A stretch of DNA of 39,261 nucleotides from Caryophanales bacterium (lineage in GTDB: Bacteria; Bacillota_I; Bacilli_A; RF39; UBA660), in NCBI GenBank assembly GCA_016282415.1, contig JAEEKO010000073.1:1-39261 (forward strand), in the 5' to 3' direction. The notes beneath the pieces were generated by a model that was given only the letters and a program-made list of their open reading frames with translations, was not told the DNA's origin and made no database searches. Made by a program: the position numbers and the translations under genes. Shown here piece after piece: positions 30,162-38,289 of this stretch (its first letter is position 1; every line of letters starts with the position of its first letter).

Positions 30162-31058
30162 ATGATTATAGGAAGTCATGTTAGTTTTAAAGGTGATCAA
30201 TTATTAGGTAGCGTTAAAGAAGCTATTAGTTATGGTGCTAATACTTTTATGTTTTATACGGGAGCACCACAAAATACGATGCGTTCACCAATAAATGATA
30301 CATATACTAACGAAGCTAAAACATTAATGGCAGCAAATAACATTGATATTAATAACGTTGTTTGTCATGCTCCATATATTATTAATTTAGCCGATTATGA
30401 AAATGATGATAAATATAATTTTGGAATAAATTTTTTAATTCAAGAATTAAAACGAATTGAAGCATTGGGTGTTAAATATTTAGTAGTTCATCCTGGTTCT
30501 AGTTTAAAACTAGATCGTATGGAAGCACTAAAAGCAATTGGTAATGCTTTTAAAATTGCTCTTACTCGTACTGATCATGCCGAGATTTTAGTGGAAACGA
30601 TGGCTGGTAAAGGTAGTGAATGTGGTACGAATTTAAACGAAATCAAACTAATCCTAGATACTTGTGATAATCCACGTTTAAAAGTATGTTTAGATACCTG
30701 TCATTTAAATGATTCAGGTGTTGATATTAACGAATTTGAACAATATTTAACGGATTTTGATAACTTAATTGGAATTGATAAAATTGGTTGTGTTCATATT
30801 AACGATAGTAAAAATGAATTAGGTTCTCATAAAGACCGCCATGAAAATATTGGCTTTGGAACTATTGGTTTTGATGCATTAATTAAAGTTATTAATAATC
30901 CTCAATTAAAAGATGTTCCTAAGATTTTAGAAACACCTTATATTAAGATTAATGATAATTTAAGTTTAGCACCATACAAAGAAGAAATTGCAATGATTAA
31001 AAGTGGAACCTTTAATCCCGAATTAATTAATTTAATTAAAGATAATGCTGGTATTTAA
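30162..31058 (+). CDS. nfo: Endonuclease IV (AP endonuclease)
   Basis: A 298-residue AP-endonuclease-2-family TIM barrel that nicks DNA 5' to abasic sites in base-excision repair using three metal ions. Ligand motifs are all visible: GSHVSF at the N-terminus, CHAPYIINLA, VVHPGSSL, ETMAGKGSECG, CLDTCHLNDSG, HINDSKNELGSHKDRHENIG and ETP near the C-terminus. Length is normal. ATG 30162 is set by GGTGAT. The end overlaps the convergent small gene by 23 bases, and the terminator lies inside that gene. Confidence 0.95.
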   Translation: MIIGSHVSFKGDQLLGSVKEAISYGANTFMFYTGAPQNTMRSPINDTYTNEAKTLMAANNIDINNVVCHAPYIINLADYENDDKYNFGINFLIQELKRIEALGVKYLVVHPGSSLKLDRMEALKAIGNAFKIALTRTDHAEILVETMAGKGSECGTNLNEIKLILDTCDNPRLKVCLDTCHLNDSGVDINEFEQYLTDFDNLIGIDKIGCVHINDSKNELGSHKDRHENIGFGTIGFDALIKVINNPQLKDVPKILETPYIKINDNLSLAPYKEEIAMIKSGTFNPELINLIKDNAGI

Positions 31059-31293
31059 TTAAGACCTCGTGATAGAGGTTTTTTAATTTGGTAAAATTAT
31101 CACTAGTAAAATAAGTTTGATAATTATCAATATTAAAATCCTCTAAATGATTTAAGATATCTAAATCATTATGCATAAAACTTAAAATATTATTAAACTC
31201 TTCATCATTTAAATAGATACCCTTACTAATAAAGTAATTTTTGATGGTATCATTATCAACATTATGGAGATAATTAACAATCATGTTTTTCAT
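31036..31293 (-). CDS. Small helical protein, possibly YqfT/DUF2624-like
   Basis: An 85-residue acidic helical protein. AGGTGAT 3 bases before the ATG and a -10-like TACTAT 6 bases before that show it is a real gene. The opening (IVNYLHNVDNDTIKNYFISK, then GIYLNDEEFNNILSFM) loosely fits DUF2624/YqfT, the family encoded beside nfo in B. subtilis, though here it faces nfo. The family assignment is tentative. It is convergent with nfo and divergent from the PBP gene. Confidence 0.6.
   Translation of the reverse strand: MKNMIVNYLHNVDNDTIKNYFISKGIYLNDEEFNNILSFMHNDLDILNHLEDFNIDNYQTYFTSDNFTKLKNLYHEVLIKYQHYL
31064..31084 (+). terminator. nfo terminator
   Basis: ACCTC (31064-31068) pairs with GAGGT (31075-31079), with flanking A-T pairs and TTTTTT. 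It lies inside the 3' end of the convergent gene. Confidence 0.65.
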
Positions 31294-31354
31294 TTAATCA
31301 CCTAATTAATAGTATGAAATAGTTATTTCTTTTAATACTAATAATGGTGATTAA

Positions 31355-33187
31355 ATGAAAAAAGTAATAACTGGAATAACTTGTTTTTTATTTATTCTTA
31401 TTACTATTTTTTATATATCAATTTTAAAACAACATGATTTATATTATGAAGAGTATTTAAAGAAAACCAATAATATTATTTCGTTTGGTAATCCGCCCCG
31501 TGGTGATATTTATGATGTCAATCATAAGTTATTGGTACGAAGCGTTAAAGTAAGGAATATTGCTTATGCTTATATTAAAAAAACTAATCAAATCGAGATT
31601 GCGGAAACTTTAGCACAATATAGTAATTTTAATAATATTGATGATGCCGTTATGAATGACTATAGTAATAATAAATATGGTAAGTTGGTTAAATTAAGTG
31701 CATTAGAAATGCAAGCTGCTTATATTTATTATTTAATGAATAATGGTAAACGTTTTGAATATAAGCTTATTTTTACGGATGTAACTTCAGAGACGCTTGA
31801 CCAAATCTTAAGTCTTAACCTACCGGGTGTAGTATCATATGATACTTATCGTCGCTACTATTATTATGATACTTATTTTAATGATATTATTGGTACGGTA
31901 GGAAAGATAAAAAAAGAAGATATTGATGATTATTTAACAAATGGATATGCTTTAAGTGATGAAGTTGGTATCTCTTATTTAGAAGAAGCTTATGAACCAT
32001 ATTTAAAGGGTTCTAAAGCTATTTATCGTATTAATGAGGATAATTCATTAACTAAGCTTAAAGATGAAGCTAAAGGGGCGGATTTAATCTTAAATATTGA
32101 TATTGATTTACAAAGAGATATTGAAGCAGATTTAAAACACAAGATTCTAGAATTAAAGCAGTTAAAAAATACGGAATATTATCATACTAGCTATGTCATT
32201 GTAAGTAATCCAAATACGGGTGGAATTATAGCAATGGCGGGAGTTAATTTAATTAATAATGATTATAAAACTCCTTTATATAGTAATAAGACGATTGATA
32301 TTTTAACTAAAAGTTATGTTATGGGTTCAGTGATTAAAGGAGCTAGTCAAAGTGTTGCTTATCAATATGATGTTATTAATCGTGGTAAGTATATTAAAGA
32401 TAGTTGTGTTAAATTATATAGTTTAAACCCAAAATGTAGTTTTAAAGATTTAGGAAATATTAATGATATTACAGCATTAAAATATTCATCAAATTATTAT
32501 CAATTTATTAATGCGATTAAAGTTAGTGGTAATACTTATAAAAATAATATGAAATTAAGGGTGAGTAAGGAAGACTTTGATAAATATCGTAATTTATTTA
32601 AAGAGTATGGTTTAGGAACGACTACTGGTATTGATGTCATGGAGTATGTTCCTAAAAGTGGTAATATCATTGCTCCCGATTTATTACTTAATTTAAGTAT
32701 TGGTCAATATGATTCATATACTCCAATTAGTTTAACGCAATATATTAATACGATTGCAAATGGGGGTAATCGTTATAAATTAAATATTGTTAAAGAAGTT
32801 ATTATGGATGATCAGGTTATTCTAAATAATAATGGTATTTTATTAAATAAGGTAAGTATTAATTTAGATGATTTAAAACGGATTCAAGAAGGTTTTAGGG
32901 AAGTGTTGGATCATGGAACTGGTTGGGGTTATATTAATTTAGCTTATAAACCCGCAGGTAAAACCGGAACCAGTGAAACATTTATGGATAGCGATGGTGA
33001 TTTAAAAGATGACTTAAAAACGATTACCGAAACCTCAGCAATGTATTTTCCTTATGATAACCCGAAGTATTCAATTGTCATAATTAGTCCTAATTCAAGT
33101 CATTATTTAGGAAAAACGGACTATATCGCACCAATTAATAGTAAAATTAGTAAGAAACTAACAAAAAATATGTTTGAAAATTACTAA
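31355..33187 (+). CDS. Class B penicillin-binding protein (transpeptidase)
   Basis: A 610-residue protein with one N-terminal membrane anchor (residues 4-24). The PBP dimerisation domain opens with GNPPRGDIYDVNHKLLVRSV. The transpeptidase domain has all three motifs: Ser325-Val-Ile-Lys (MGSVIKG), Ser378-Ser-Asn380 and Lys536-Thr-Gly-Thr. It crosslinks peptidoglycan stem peptides and normally works with a SEDS polymerase such as the one at 38.4-39.3 kb. No PASTA domains, so PBP2/PbpA-like rather than PBP2B or SpoVD. The motif-1 segment is MGSVIK rather than the usual PGSTFK. GGTGAT precedes the ATG. Confidence 0.9.
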   Translation: MKKVITGITCFLFILITIFYISILKQHDLYYEEYLKKTNNIISFGNPPRGDIYDVNHKLLVRSVKVRNIAYAYIKKTNQIEIAETLAQYSNFNNIDDAVMNDYSNNKYGKLVKLSALEMQAAYIYYLMNNGKRFEYKLIFTDVTSETLDQILSLNLPGVVSYDTYRRYYYYDTYFNDIIGTVGKIKKEDIDDYLTNGYALSDEVGISYLEEAYEPYLKGSKAIYRINEDNSLTKLKDEAKGADLILNIDIDLQRDIEADLKHKILELKQLKNTEYYHTSYVIVSNPNTGGIIAMAGVNLINNDYKTPLYSNKTIDILTKSYVMGSVIKGASQSVAYQYDVINRGKYIKDSCVKLYSLNPKCSFKDLGNINDITALKYSSNYYQFINAIKVSGNTYKNNMKLRVSKEDFDKYRNLFKEYGLGTTTGIDVMEYVPKSGNIIAPDLLLNLSIGQYDSYTPISLTQYINTIANGGNRYKLNIVKEVIMDDQVILNNNGILLNKVSINLDDLKRIQEGFREVLDHGTGWGYINLAYKPAGKTGTSETFMDSDGDLKDDLKTITETSAMYFPYDNPKYSIVIISPNSSHYLGKTDYIAPINSKISKKLTKNMFENY

Positions 33188-33201
33188 ATATTTGGTATAA
33201 T
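33174..33201 (+). promoter_or_regulatory. rpmG-efp promoter
   Basis: TTGAAA (33174-33179) in the end of the PBP gene, 16 bases, TATAAT (33196-33201) with an upstream TG. Confidence 0.6.
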
Positions 33202-33232
33202 ACTAATGAACTTTTTTGAAGGAGGCGTAATT

Positions 33233-33400
33233 ATGGCTAAAAATGAAAACAGAGTATATGTAGATATTAAATGTAGTGAATGTGGAGTTCTAACAAGAAG
33301 ACCTATTTCTAAGAATAAAAAGAATACTACTGAAAAGATAGAAATTAATAAATATTGCCCAAGATGTAATAAACATACTGTCTTTAAAGAAAAAAAATAA
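33233..33400 (+). CDS. rpmG: Ribosomal protein L33, zinc-binding form
   Basis: A 55-residue 50S protein. It keeps both Cys pairs (Cys14/Cys17 in CSEC, Cys42/Cys45 in CPRC), so it is the C+ form, and ends KYCPRCNKHTVFKEKK as L33 does. ATG 33233 has a full GGAGG six bases upstream; an in-frame ATG at 33206 lies before that site. It is followed by efp after 15 bases, probably co-transcribed. Confidence 0.93.
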   Translation: MAKNENRVYVDIKCSECGVLTRRPISKNKKNTTEKIEINKYCPRCNKHTVFKEKK

Positions 33401-33415
33401 TATTAGGAGTAATTT

Positions 33416-33976
33416 ATGTATATTAATGTTAATGATATTAAAAACGGCATGACTATTAAATATGAAGGTAATATTTATATTGTTTTAGAGTTTGGTCATG
33501 TTAAACCAGGTAAGGGTGCTGCATTTGTTAATGCTAAGTTAAAAAATTTAAGAACTGGTTCAATTACTGAAGAACGTTTTAATTCAGGTATTAAGTTAGA
33601 AAAAGCTCATGTTGAACGTAAACCAATGTTATTTTTATATGCCAGTGGTGATAATTATGTCTTCATGGATAATAACACTTATGAACAAGCTGAAATTCCT
33701 ACAAGTCAATTAGGAGAGAATGTTAAATTCTTAAAAGAAAACTTAGAAATTTCAATTCAATATTATGAAGGTGAAATCATTGGTATTGATTTACCAGAAA
33801 AAGTTGAATATAAGATTATTGAATGTGAACCTGCTGTTAAAGGTAATACAACTAATAATGCATTAAAAGATGCTAAGATTGAAACTGGATTAGTTGTTAA
33901 AGTTCCACTATTTGTTGAAAATGGTGAAAGTATTATCGTTTCAACTAAGGATGGACAATATTCAAGTAGAGCATAA
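33416..33976 (+). CDS. efp: Translation elongation factor P
   Basis: A 186-residue three-domain EF-P that relieves ribosome stalling at polyproline. The KOW-like domain I carries the loop HVKPGKGAAF with Lys33, the position modified in many bacteria. The OB domains and closing VVKVPLFVENGESIIVSTKDG and YSSRA are normal. AGGAG precedes the ATG. A terminator overlaps the stop. No lysine-modification genes (epmA/epmB, ymfI) are nearby. Confidence 0.96.
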   Translation: MYINVNDIKNGMTIKYEGNIYIVLEFGHVKPGKGAAFVNAKLKNLRTGSITEERFNSGIKLEKAHVERKPMLFLYASGDNYVFMDNNTYEQAEIPTSQLGENVKFLKENLEISIQYYEGEIIGIDLPEKVEYKIIECEPAVKGNTTNNALKDAKIETGLVVKVPLFVENGESIIVSTKDGQYSSRA

Positions 33977-33995
33977 CAATGTTATGCTTTTTTTA
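33970..33995 (+). terminator. efp terminator
   Basis: AGCATAAC pairs with GTTATGCT around a 3-base loop containing part of the stop codon, followed by seven T. Confidence 0.88.
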
Positions 33996-34001
33996 TGCCT
34001 G

Positions 34002-34057
34002 AAAAGTGTCAAATGAATGGTTAATGTGATAATTATTGCTTATTACCGTGATATAAT
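34002..34057 (+). promoter_or_regulatory. Promoter region with 13-mer AAAAGTGTCAAAT
   Basis: The 13-mer (34002-34014) is the third copy of the motif seen at lexA and parE. TGATATAAT (34049-34057) is an extended -10 with no clear -35. GGTGAT (34073-34078) begins 15 bases after the -10. Confidence 0.45.
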
Positions 34058-34081
34058 GAATTTATAAAATATGGTGATAGT

Positions 34082-34363
34082 ATGAATAAAGAAGAACCAC
34101 ATTATTTAAAATTTAATAGTGAAAACGAGAAAAAGAAATATGAATTAATGAAGATGCATAATCAAATGAATGCTGCTCAAAAAGCTACTTCAAGTCAAAA
34201 GACGAATAGTGCCCAAGTATTAAATCTCGTTTCCAATAAAACTGGTCAAAGTAATGTTACTAATGATTCATCAGGATTTACTAATGCCTTATTGGTAACA
34301 TTAATTACCGGATTTGTTGGTGGGATTATTGCCACAGTGTTATTTATTTTCTTAAACAGGTAA
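34082..34363 (+). CDS. Tail-anchored small membrane protein
   Basis: A 93-residue protein of unknown function. A charged N-terminal helix (residues 1-35) and a polar Ser/Asn/Thr linker precede one C-terminal membrane span (ALLVTLITGFVGGIIATVLF), so the bulk should face the cytoplasm. GGTGAT lies 3 bases before the ATG. The next gene starts 10 bases later and is probably in the same operon. Confidence 0.72.
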   Translation: MNKEEPHYLKFNSENEKKKYELMKMHNQMNAAQKATSSQKTNSAQVLNLVSNKTGQSNVTNDSSGFTNALLVTLITGFVGGIIATVLFIFLNR

Positions 34364-34373
34364 GGTGATTTAA

Positions 34374-35126
34374 ATGACAATGGAAGAAGCTAATAATGAA
34401 ATATTAAAAATCAGCGAAAACCCAGGATTAAGTAGTGATGCTAAAAAGAGTCGTATTCGTGTATATCAAACTTATATTATGAGTTTGAATAGTGAAGAAG
34501 AAATCTTTAGGGCAATGAAAGAATATACTGCTTCAGTAGGAATTTTTATAAGATTAACAAACGGATTGTATCAATGTCTTCCGAAGGTTGCTGATAATGA
34601 ATTATTCTTAAGGGGTTATATTTTAGAATCGAGTGTTTGTAAAGAATTAGCAGCAAAAAATATTAATTATACTCATACCGATTTAAAATTAACTTATATT
34701 CCTGAATATGAAGCAAGATATAATGCGAATTTATCTGATGTGTCAGCGGCAATTTTGTTATATGATCATATTTTAAAAATTCAGAATATTAAAAACAATC
34801 AAATAACTACGGTATCTCATAATTTAGCTGAGTTATTAAGTTCGGAGATTATTTATAAAGAATTAAGACAAAAATATGTTGATCGTAGTGGTCACGTAGC
34901 GGTGAAAACAATTACTAAATCAAAGGAACAATTAGAACAAGATTACCAAAAAGCGATTATTATGATTAATGAACTATATAATCATAATATGGTGTTAGAT
35001 AACGCTACTAAACAAATTGCATTAGATTTAATCCGTGATTTATTTGATAGTTACCAAGAAGATAAGTTTAAATTTCCAAGTGTTTTAATCGATCAAATTG
35101 ATACTCCAGATAATCTAATTGCATAA
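34374..35126 (+). CDS. Helical cytoplasmic protein of unknown function
   Basis: A 250-residue soluble, mostly helical protein that I do not recognise. The first 60 residues carry acidic helices (EEANNEILKISEN, NSEEEIFRAMKEY). A basic/polar central part follows, then helices with ELAAK, YDHILK and, near 190-215, EQLEQDYQKAIIMINELYNH. There is no signal peptide, membrane span or clear catalytic motif. GGTGAT lies 4 bases before ATG 34374. It ends just before the T-box promoter, without a visible terminator. Confidence 0.7.
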   Translation: MTMEEANNEILKISENPGLSSDAKKSRIRVYQTYIMSLNSEEEIFRAMKEYTASVGIFIRLTNGLYQCLPKVADNELFLRGYILESSVCKELAAKNINYTHTDLKLTYIPEYEARYNANLSDVSAAILLYDHILKIQNIKNNQITTVSHNLAELLSSEIIYKELRQKYVDRSGHVAVKTITKSKEQLEQDYQKAIIMINELYNHNMVLDNATKQIALDLIRDLFDSYQEDKFKFPSVLIDQIDTPDNLIA

Positions 35127-35130
35127 TTTT

Positions 35131-35159
35131 TTGACAAAAATCATTAATTTTGTTATATT
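35131..35159 (+). promoter_or_regulatory. Promoter of the T-box/HAD/tyrS operon
   Basis: TTGACA (35131-35136), exactly 17 bases, TATATT (35154-35159) with an upstream TG. This is the best consensus promoter in the window, placing +1 near 35166. Confidence 0.8.
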
Positions 35160-35165
35160 TAATTT

Positions 35166-35300
35166 GTTAGTGATGAACAGCCTTACAACCTGGGAGCTAA
35201 ATCGTTAATTCGCGTTATGAATGAAAGTGCATGATAACTCATGAATTAAGGTGGTACCACGGAAATGTTTCGTCCTTAAGTTCAATGAGTTTTTTATTTT
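35166..35300 (+). ncRNA. T-box riboswitch (tyrosine), short Stem I
   Basis: The T-box core AAGGTGGTACCACGG (35249-35263) with CGTCCTT (35271-35277) is unmistakable. It reads uncharged tRNA and controls the genes downstream. Stem I appears to be only TTAGTGAT (35167-35174) with ATCGTTAA (35201-35208), enclosing a 26-base loop that contains UAC (35184-35186), a Tyr codon fitting tyrS. A second hairpin is GTTAT/ATAAC (35214-35238). ACTCAT-GAA-TTAAGG before the T-box can pair with CCTTAAGTTCAATGAGT after it and is followed by T-runs, giving the terminator. The whole leader is about 135 bases. Confidence 0.88.
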
Positions 35301-35318
35301 TTAAGTATGGTGATGATA

Positions 35319-35942
35319 GTGATTAAACGACTTATATTTGATCTAGATAACACGCTTATAAAGTGGAAACCAGAGTATTTAAATGCCTTAAATCGGGCTT
35401 TAACTGAAAACAATTATCATATTGATCCTAATATTATTAATGAGTTGTTTCATTCTTATGAAGAAAACTATAATTATTATGATCAAGAAGTACTATTAAA
35501 TTATATTAATAGTAAGTTAGATGATGAAATAACGCCGAAAGTATTAGATGATTTTTTAGAATATATTGGTTATATGAGTGATTCTGATCAAGAAGTAATT
35601 GATACTTTAGAATACTTAAAAGATAAATATGAAATGGTGGTATTAACTAGATGGTTTGGTAAACCTCAAAGTAAACGATTAGAAACCGCCGGAATCTTAA
35701 ATTACTTCCAAGAAGTAGTTGGTGGTGATGAGATTATGAAGCCGCATCCTGATGCTTTTAAACTAGCAATGGGCGGTAGAAAACCAAGTGAATGTGTTGT
35801 AATTGGTGATACTTATGATGTTGATTTAATTCCAGCACAAAATTTAGGAATTAAACCCATCTTTGCTAACTTTAAAGATTTAAATAATCCCAATAATTAT
35901 CAAACCATAAAATCATTTAAAGAATTAAAAGATATTTTATAG
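35319..35942 (+). CDS. HAD-superfamily phosphatase
   Basis: A 207-residue haloacid-dehalogenase-type hydrolase. Motif I is FDLDNTLI (Asp8 nucleophile, Asp10 acid/base), motif II VVLTRW (the usual Ser/Thr), motif III a Lys in MKPHPDAF, and motif IV VVIGDTYDVDLIPA. A helical cap lies between I and II. Substrate is unknown; phosphoglycolate, nucleotide or sugar phosphates are usual. I chose GTG 35319 because GGTGAT (35309-35314) is 4 bases upstream and MIKRLIFDLDNT is the standard start. It lies between the Tyr T-box and tyrS, so it is also induced by tyrosine shortage. Confidence 0.88.
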   Translation: MIKRLIFDLDNTLIKWKPEYLNALNRALTENNYHIDPNIINELFHSYEENYNYYDQEVLLNYINSKLDDEITPKVLDDFLEYIGYMSDSDQEVIDTLEYLKDKYEMVVLTRWFGKPQSKRLETAGILNYFQEVVGGDEIMKPHPDAFKLAMGGRKPSECVVIGDTYDVDLIPAQNLGIKPIFANFKDLNNPNNYQTIKSFKELKDIL

Positions 35943-35957
35943 AAAGAAGGAATAAAG

Positions 35958-37178
35958 ATGAAATGTTTTGAAGATTTAGAGTGGAGAGGACTTATTAAAG
36001 ATATTTCGAGTCCAGAACTTGCTGATAAATTAAATAATGAACAATTAACTTTTTATATTGGAACTGATCCAACTGCTGATTCAATGCATATTGGACATTT
36101 TTCATCATTCTTAATTGCAACTCGTCTTGCGAAGTATGGCCATAAACCAATTTTATTAATTGGAGGTGCTACTGGTTTAATTGGAGATCCTAAACCAACT
36201 GCTGAGCGTAAGATGATTACGAAAGAAGAAGTTGAAAAGAACGTTCTTGGATTAACTAATCAAGCCAAGAAAATCTTTGGCTTTGAAGTTGTTAATAATT
36301 ATGATTGGATTTCTAAAATTAACACTATTGATTTCCTAAGAGATTATGGTAAATATATTAATGTTAATTATATGTTAGATAAAGATATTATTAATCGTCG
36401 TTTAGATACTGGTATTACGTTCTGTGAATTTGCATATACTATTTTACAAGGTTTAGATTTCTTAGAATTAAACAAAACGCATGGCGTTACCTTAGAAGTT
36501 GCTGGTTCTGATCAATGGGGTAATATTACTACTGGAATTGAACTTGCTCGTAAAAAAGATAATATTGAGTTATACGGATTAACAATGCCACTTGTTCTTG
36601 ATAGTAACGGGGTTAAATTTGGTAAGACGGAAGGTAATGCATTATGGCTAGATATTAATAAAACTTCAAGCTATGAATTATATCAATATTTAATTAATAC
36701 TGCTGATAGTTGCGTTATTGATTACTTAAAGAAATTAACTTTCTTAACCAAAGAAGAAATTGAAGCAATTGAAAAGCAACATAATGAAGCTCCAGAATTA
36801 AGATTAGCACAAAAGAAATTAGCAGAAGAAGTAATTACATTCTTACATGGTAGTGATGAATTCAATCATGCTTTAGAAGTATCACAAGCTTTATTTAGTG
36901 ATAAGATTACTACATTAACTAGTAAAGATATTAAATCTTCATTTAATGGAGTTCCAACCTTTAAAGTAGAGAATATTAATATTGTTGATTTATTAGTTAA
37001 TAATGGTATTTGTTCTTCTAAAAGAGAAGCTCGTGAATTTATTAATAATAATGCTATTTCGATTAATAACACAAAGATTAATGATGAAAACTTAGTTATT
37101 AATGATAGCATGTTAATTGATAATGAAGTAATGGTATTAAAGAAGGGTAAGAAGAATATTTATCTAGGTATTAAATAG
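35958..37178 (+). CDS. tyrS: Tyrosyl-tRNA synthetase
   Basis: A 406-residue class I synthetase. The Rossmann domain has YIGTDPTADSMHIGH (HIGH at 44-47), GGATGLIGDP and the KMSKS-equivalent KFGKT (220-224). The C-terminal S4-like RNA-binding domain (from about 340: VDLLVNNGICSSKREAREF) is complete. It charges tRNA-Tyr and is controlled by the T-box 0.7 kb upstream, with the HAD gene in between. AGAAGGAA precedes the ATG. Confidence 0.96.
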   Translation: MKCFEDLEWRGLIKDISSPELADKLNNEQLTFYIGTDPTADSMHIGHFSSFLIATRLAKYGHKPILLIGGATGLIGDPKPTAERKMITKEEVEKNVLGLTNQAKKIFGFEVVNNYDWISKINTIDFLRDYGKYINVNYMLDKDIINRRLDTGITFCEFAYTILQGLDFLELNKTHGVTLEVAGSDQWGNITTGIELARKKDNIELYGLTMPLVLDSNGVKFGKTEGNALWLDINKTSSYELYQYLINTADSCVIDYLKKLTFLTKEEIEAIEKQHNEAPELRLAQKKLAEEVITFLHGSDEFNHALEVSQALFSDKITTLTSKDIKSSFNGVPTFKVENINIVDLLVNNGICSSKREAREFINNNAISINNTKINDENLVINDSMLIDNEVMVLKKGKKNIYLGIK

Positions 37179-37180
37179 GA

Positions 37181-37210
37181 CTTTAATCTTGCGATTAAAG
37201 CTCTTTTTTT
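37181..37210 (+). terminator. tyrS terminator
   Basis: CTTTAATC (37181-37188) pairs with GATTAAAG (37193-37200), loop TTGC, with a CTC then a run of seven T. The next -10, TATAAT at 37212-37217, follows almost at once. Confidence 0.88.
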
Positions 37211-37211
37211 G

Positions 37212-37230
37212 TATAATGATAATAGGTGAG
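37212..37230 (+). promoter_or_regulatory. Possible promoter of the secreted beta-rich protein
   Basis: TATAAT (37212-37217), 7 bases, GGTGAG (37225-37230); the ATG is 8 bases further, at 37239. The -35 would fall in the tyrS terminator. Confidence 0.4.
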
Positions 37231-37238
37231 TGTAGGTT

Positions 37239-38234
37239 ATGAAAAAGCATGTTTCGCTATTATCATTAATCCTTAGTTTAGTAATCATAGTAGTTAGTAT
37301 AACCTATGCTTTTTATACTGGTGAATTGTTTAAGAGTGGTACGAGTTCTGCTGATTTAGAAACCAAGACGATGACTTTAGCATTTACGGATGGTCCAGGT
37401 ATTAATATATCGGATATTCTTCCGGGACAAAGTGTTATTAAAACTTTCACTGTTCAAAATACGGGTACTACTAGTCAAACTTATTATTTGTTATTTGATA
37501 ATGTTACTAATGAATTATCGCGTAAAGAAGATATGGTTTATACATTATCTTCAACGGGTGGTGGGGCAAGTGTTAATGTTGAAACGCAATTACCATCGTA
37601 TAAGAGTAGTTTTACCGGTAATGTAACTATTGCACCAAACACGACGCATACTTATCAATTAACAATTACTTATAAGAATCGTAATTTTGATCAAGCGGTT
37701 GACATGAATAAAATAGTTTCCGCGACTATTCAATTAAGTTTAATTAATTATGATGGTAGTCTTGAATTTGATGAAGAGTTATTAAATCAAGGACATTTCT
37801 ATCATGGTACCCATTCATTTATTAGTGATAACAATGAAAATGTTATTGGTTTCCAATTAGTTGGTGCATCGGAATCAGGTTTCGATGGAGATACTTATCA
37901 TGCGTATGACCCTGGATTATTTATTCGTTATGAAATTGAACTTGACTTAACTGGTTACACGACTTTAAGTTATAAAGTGCGCCGTATTGCGGAGCATGGT
38001 AGTTCAACGGTCTTTATTCGCCCTGCTAATGTTAATATGAGTGCAGTAACCAGTGCTGATAAATATAGTCATATCTACTGTGCGGATTTAGCATTAAATA
38101 CCTGGTATAACGAAACCATTGATGTTACGGCTTTAAACGGAAGCTATGTTATTTCCTTTGTTGGTGGATACTATGATTATACTGGTGATCCTGCTTCTGC
38201 TACTGAGTATTCGGATATTGTATTAAGTAGGTAA
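37239..38234 (+). CDS. Secreted beta-rich surface protein, TasA/camelysin-like N-terminal half
   Basis: A 331-residue exported protein. MKKHVSLLSLILSLVIIVVS followed by ITYAFYTG resembles SipW-type signal peptides of TasA/camelysin-like proteins. Residues 30-170 form a beta-sandwich pattern with ILPGQSVIKTFTVQNTG and APNTTHTYQLTITYKN, as in that group. Residues 180-331 are a second, beta-rich, carbohydrate-binding-like domain (YEIELDLTGYTTLSYKVRRI). No anchor or sortase motif is seen. The family call is by pattern. It has its own terminator. Confidence 0.75.
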   Translation: MKKHVSLLSLILSLVIIVVSITYAFYTGELFKSGTSSADLETKTMTLAFTDGPGINISDILPGQSVIKTFTVQNTGTTSQTYYLLFDNVTNELSRKEDMVYTLSSTGGGASVNVETQLPSYKSSFTGNVTIAPNTTHTYQLTITYKNRNFDQAVDMNKIVSATIQLSLINYDGSLEFDEELLNQGHFYHGTHSFISDNNENVIGFQLVGASESGFDGDTYHAYDPGLFIRYEIELDLTGYTTLSYKVRRIAEHGSSTVFIRPANVNMSAVTSADKYSHIYCADLALNTWYNETIDVTALNGSYVISFVGGYYDYTGDPASATEYSDIVLSR

Positions 38235-38250
38235 TAAATATAGACATTAT

Positions 38251-38287
38251 AAAACTCCTTTCATAAATTATGGTGAAAGGAGTTTTT
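38251..38287 (+). terminator. Terminator carrying the Shine-Dalgarno of the next gene
   Basis: A 13-bp perfect stem (38251-38263 with 38274-38286), 10-base loop and T-run. AAAGGAG (38276-38282) in the right arm is the Shine-Dalgarno for ATG 38290. Confidence 0.85.
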
Positions 38288-38289
38288 AT

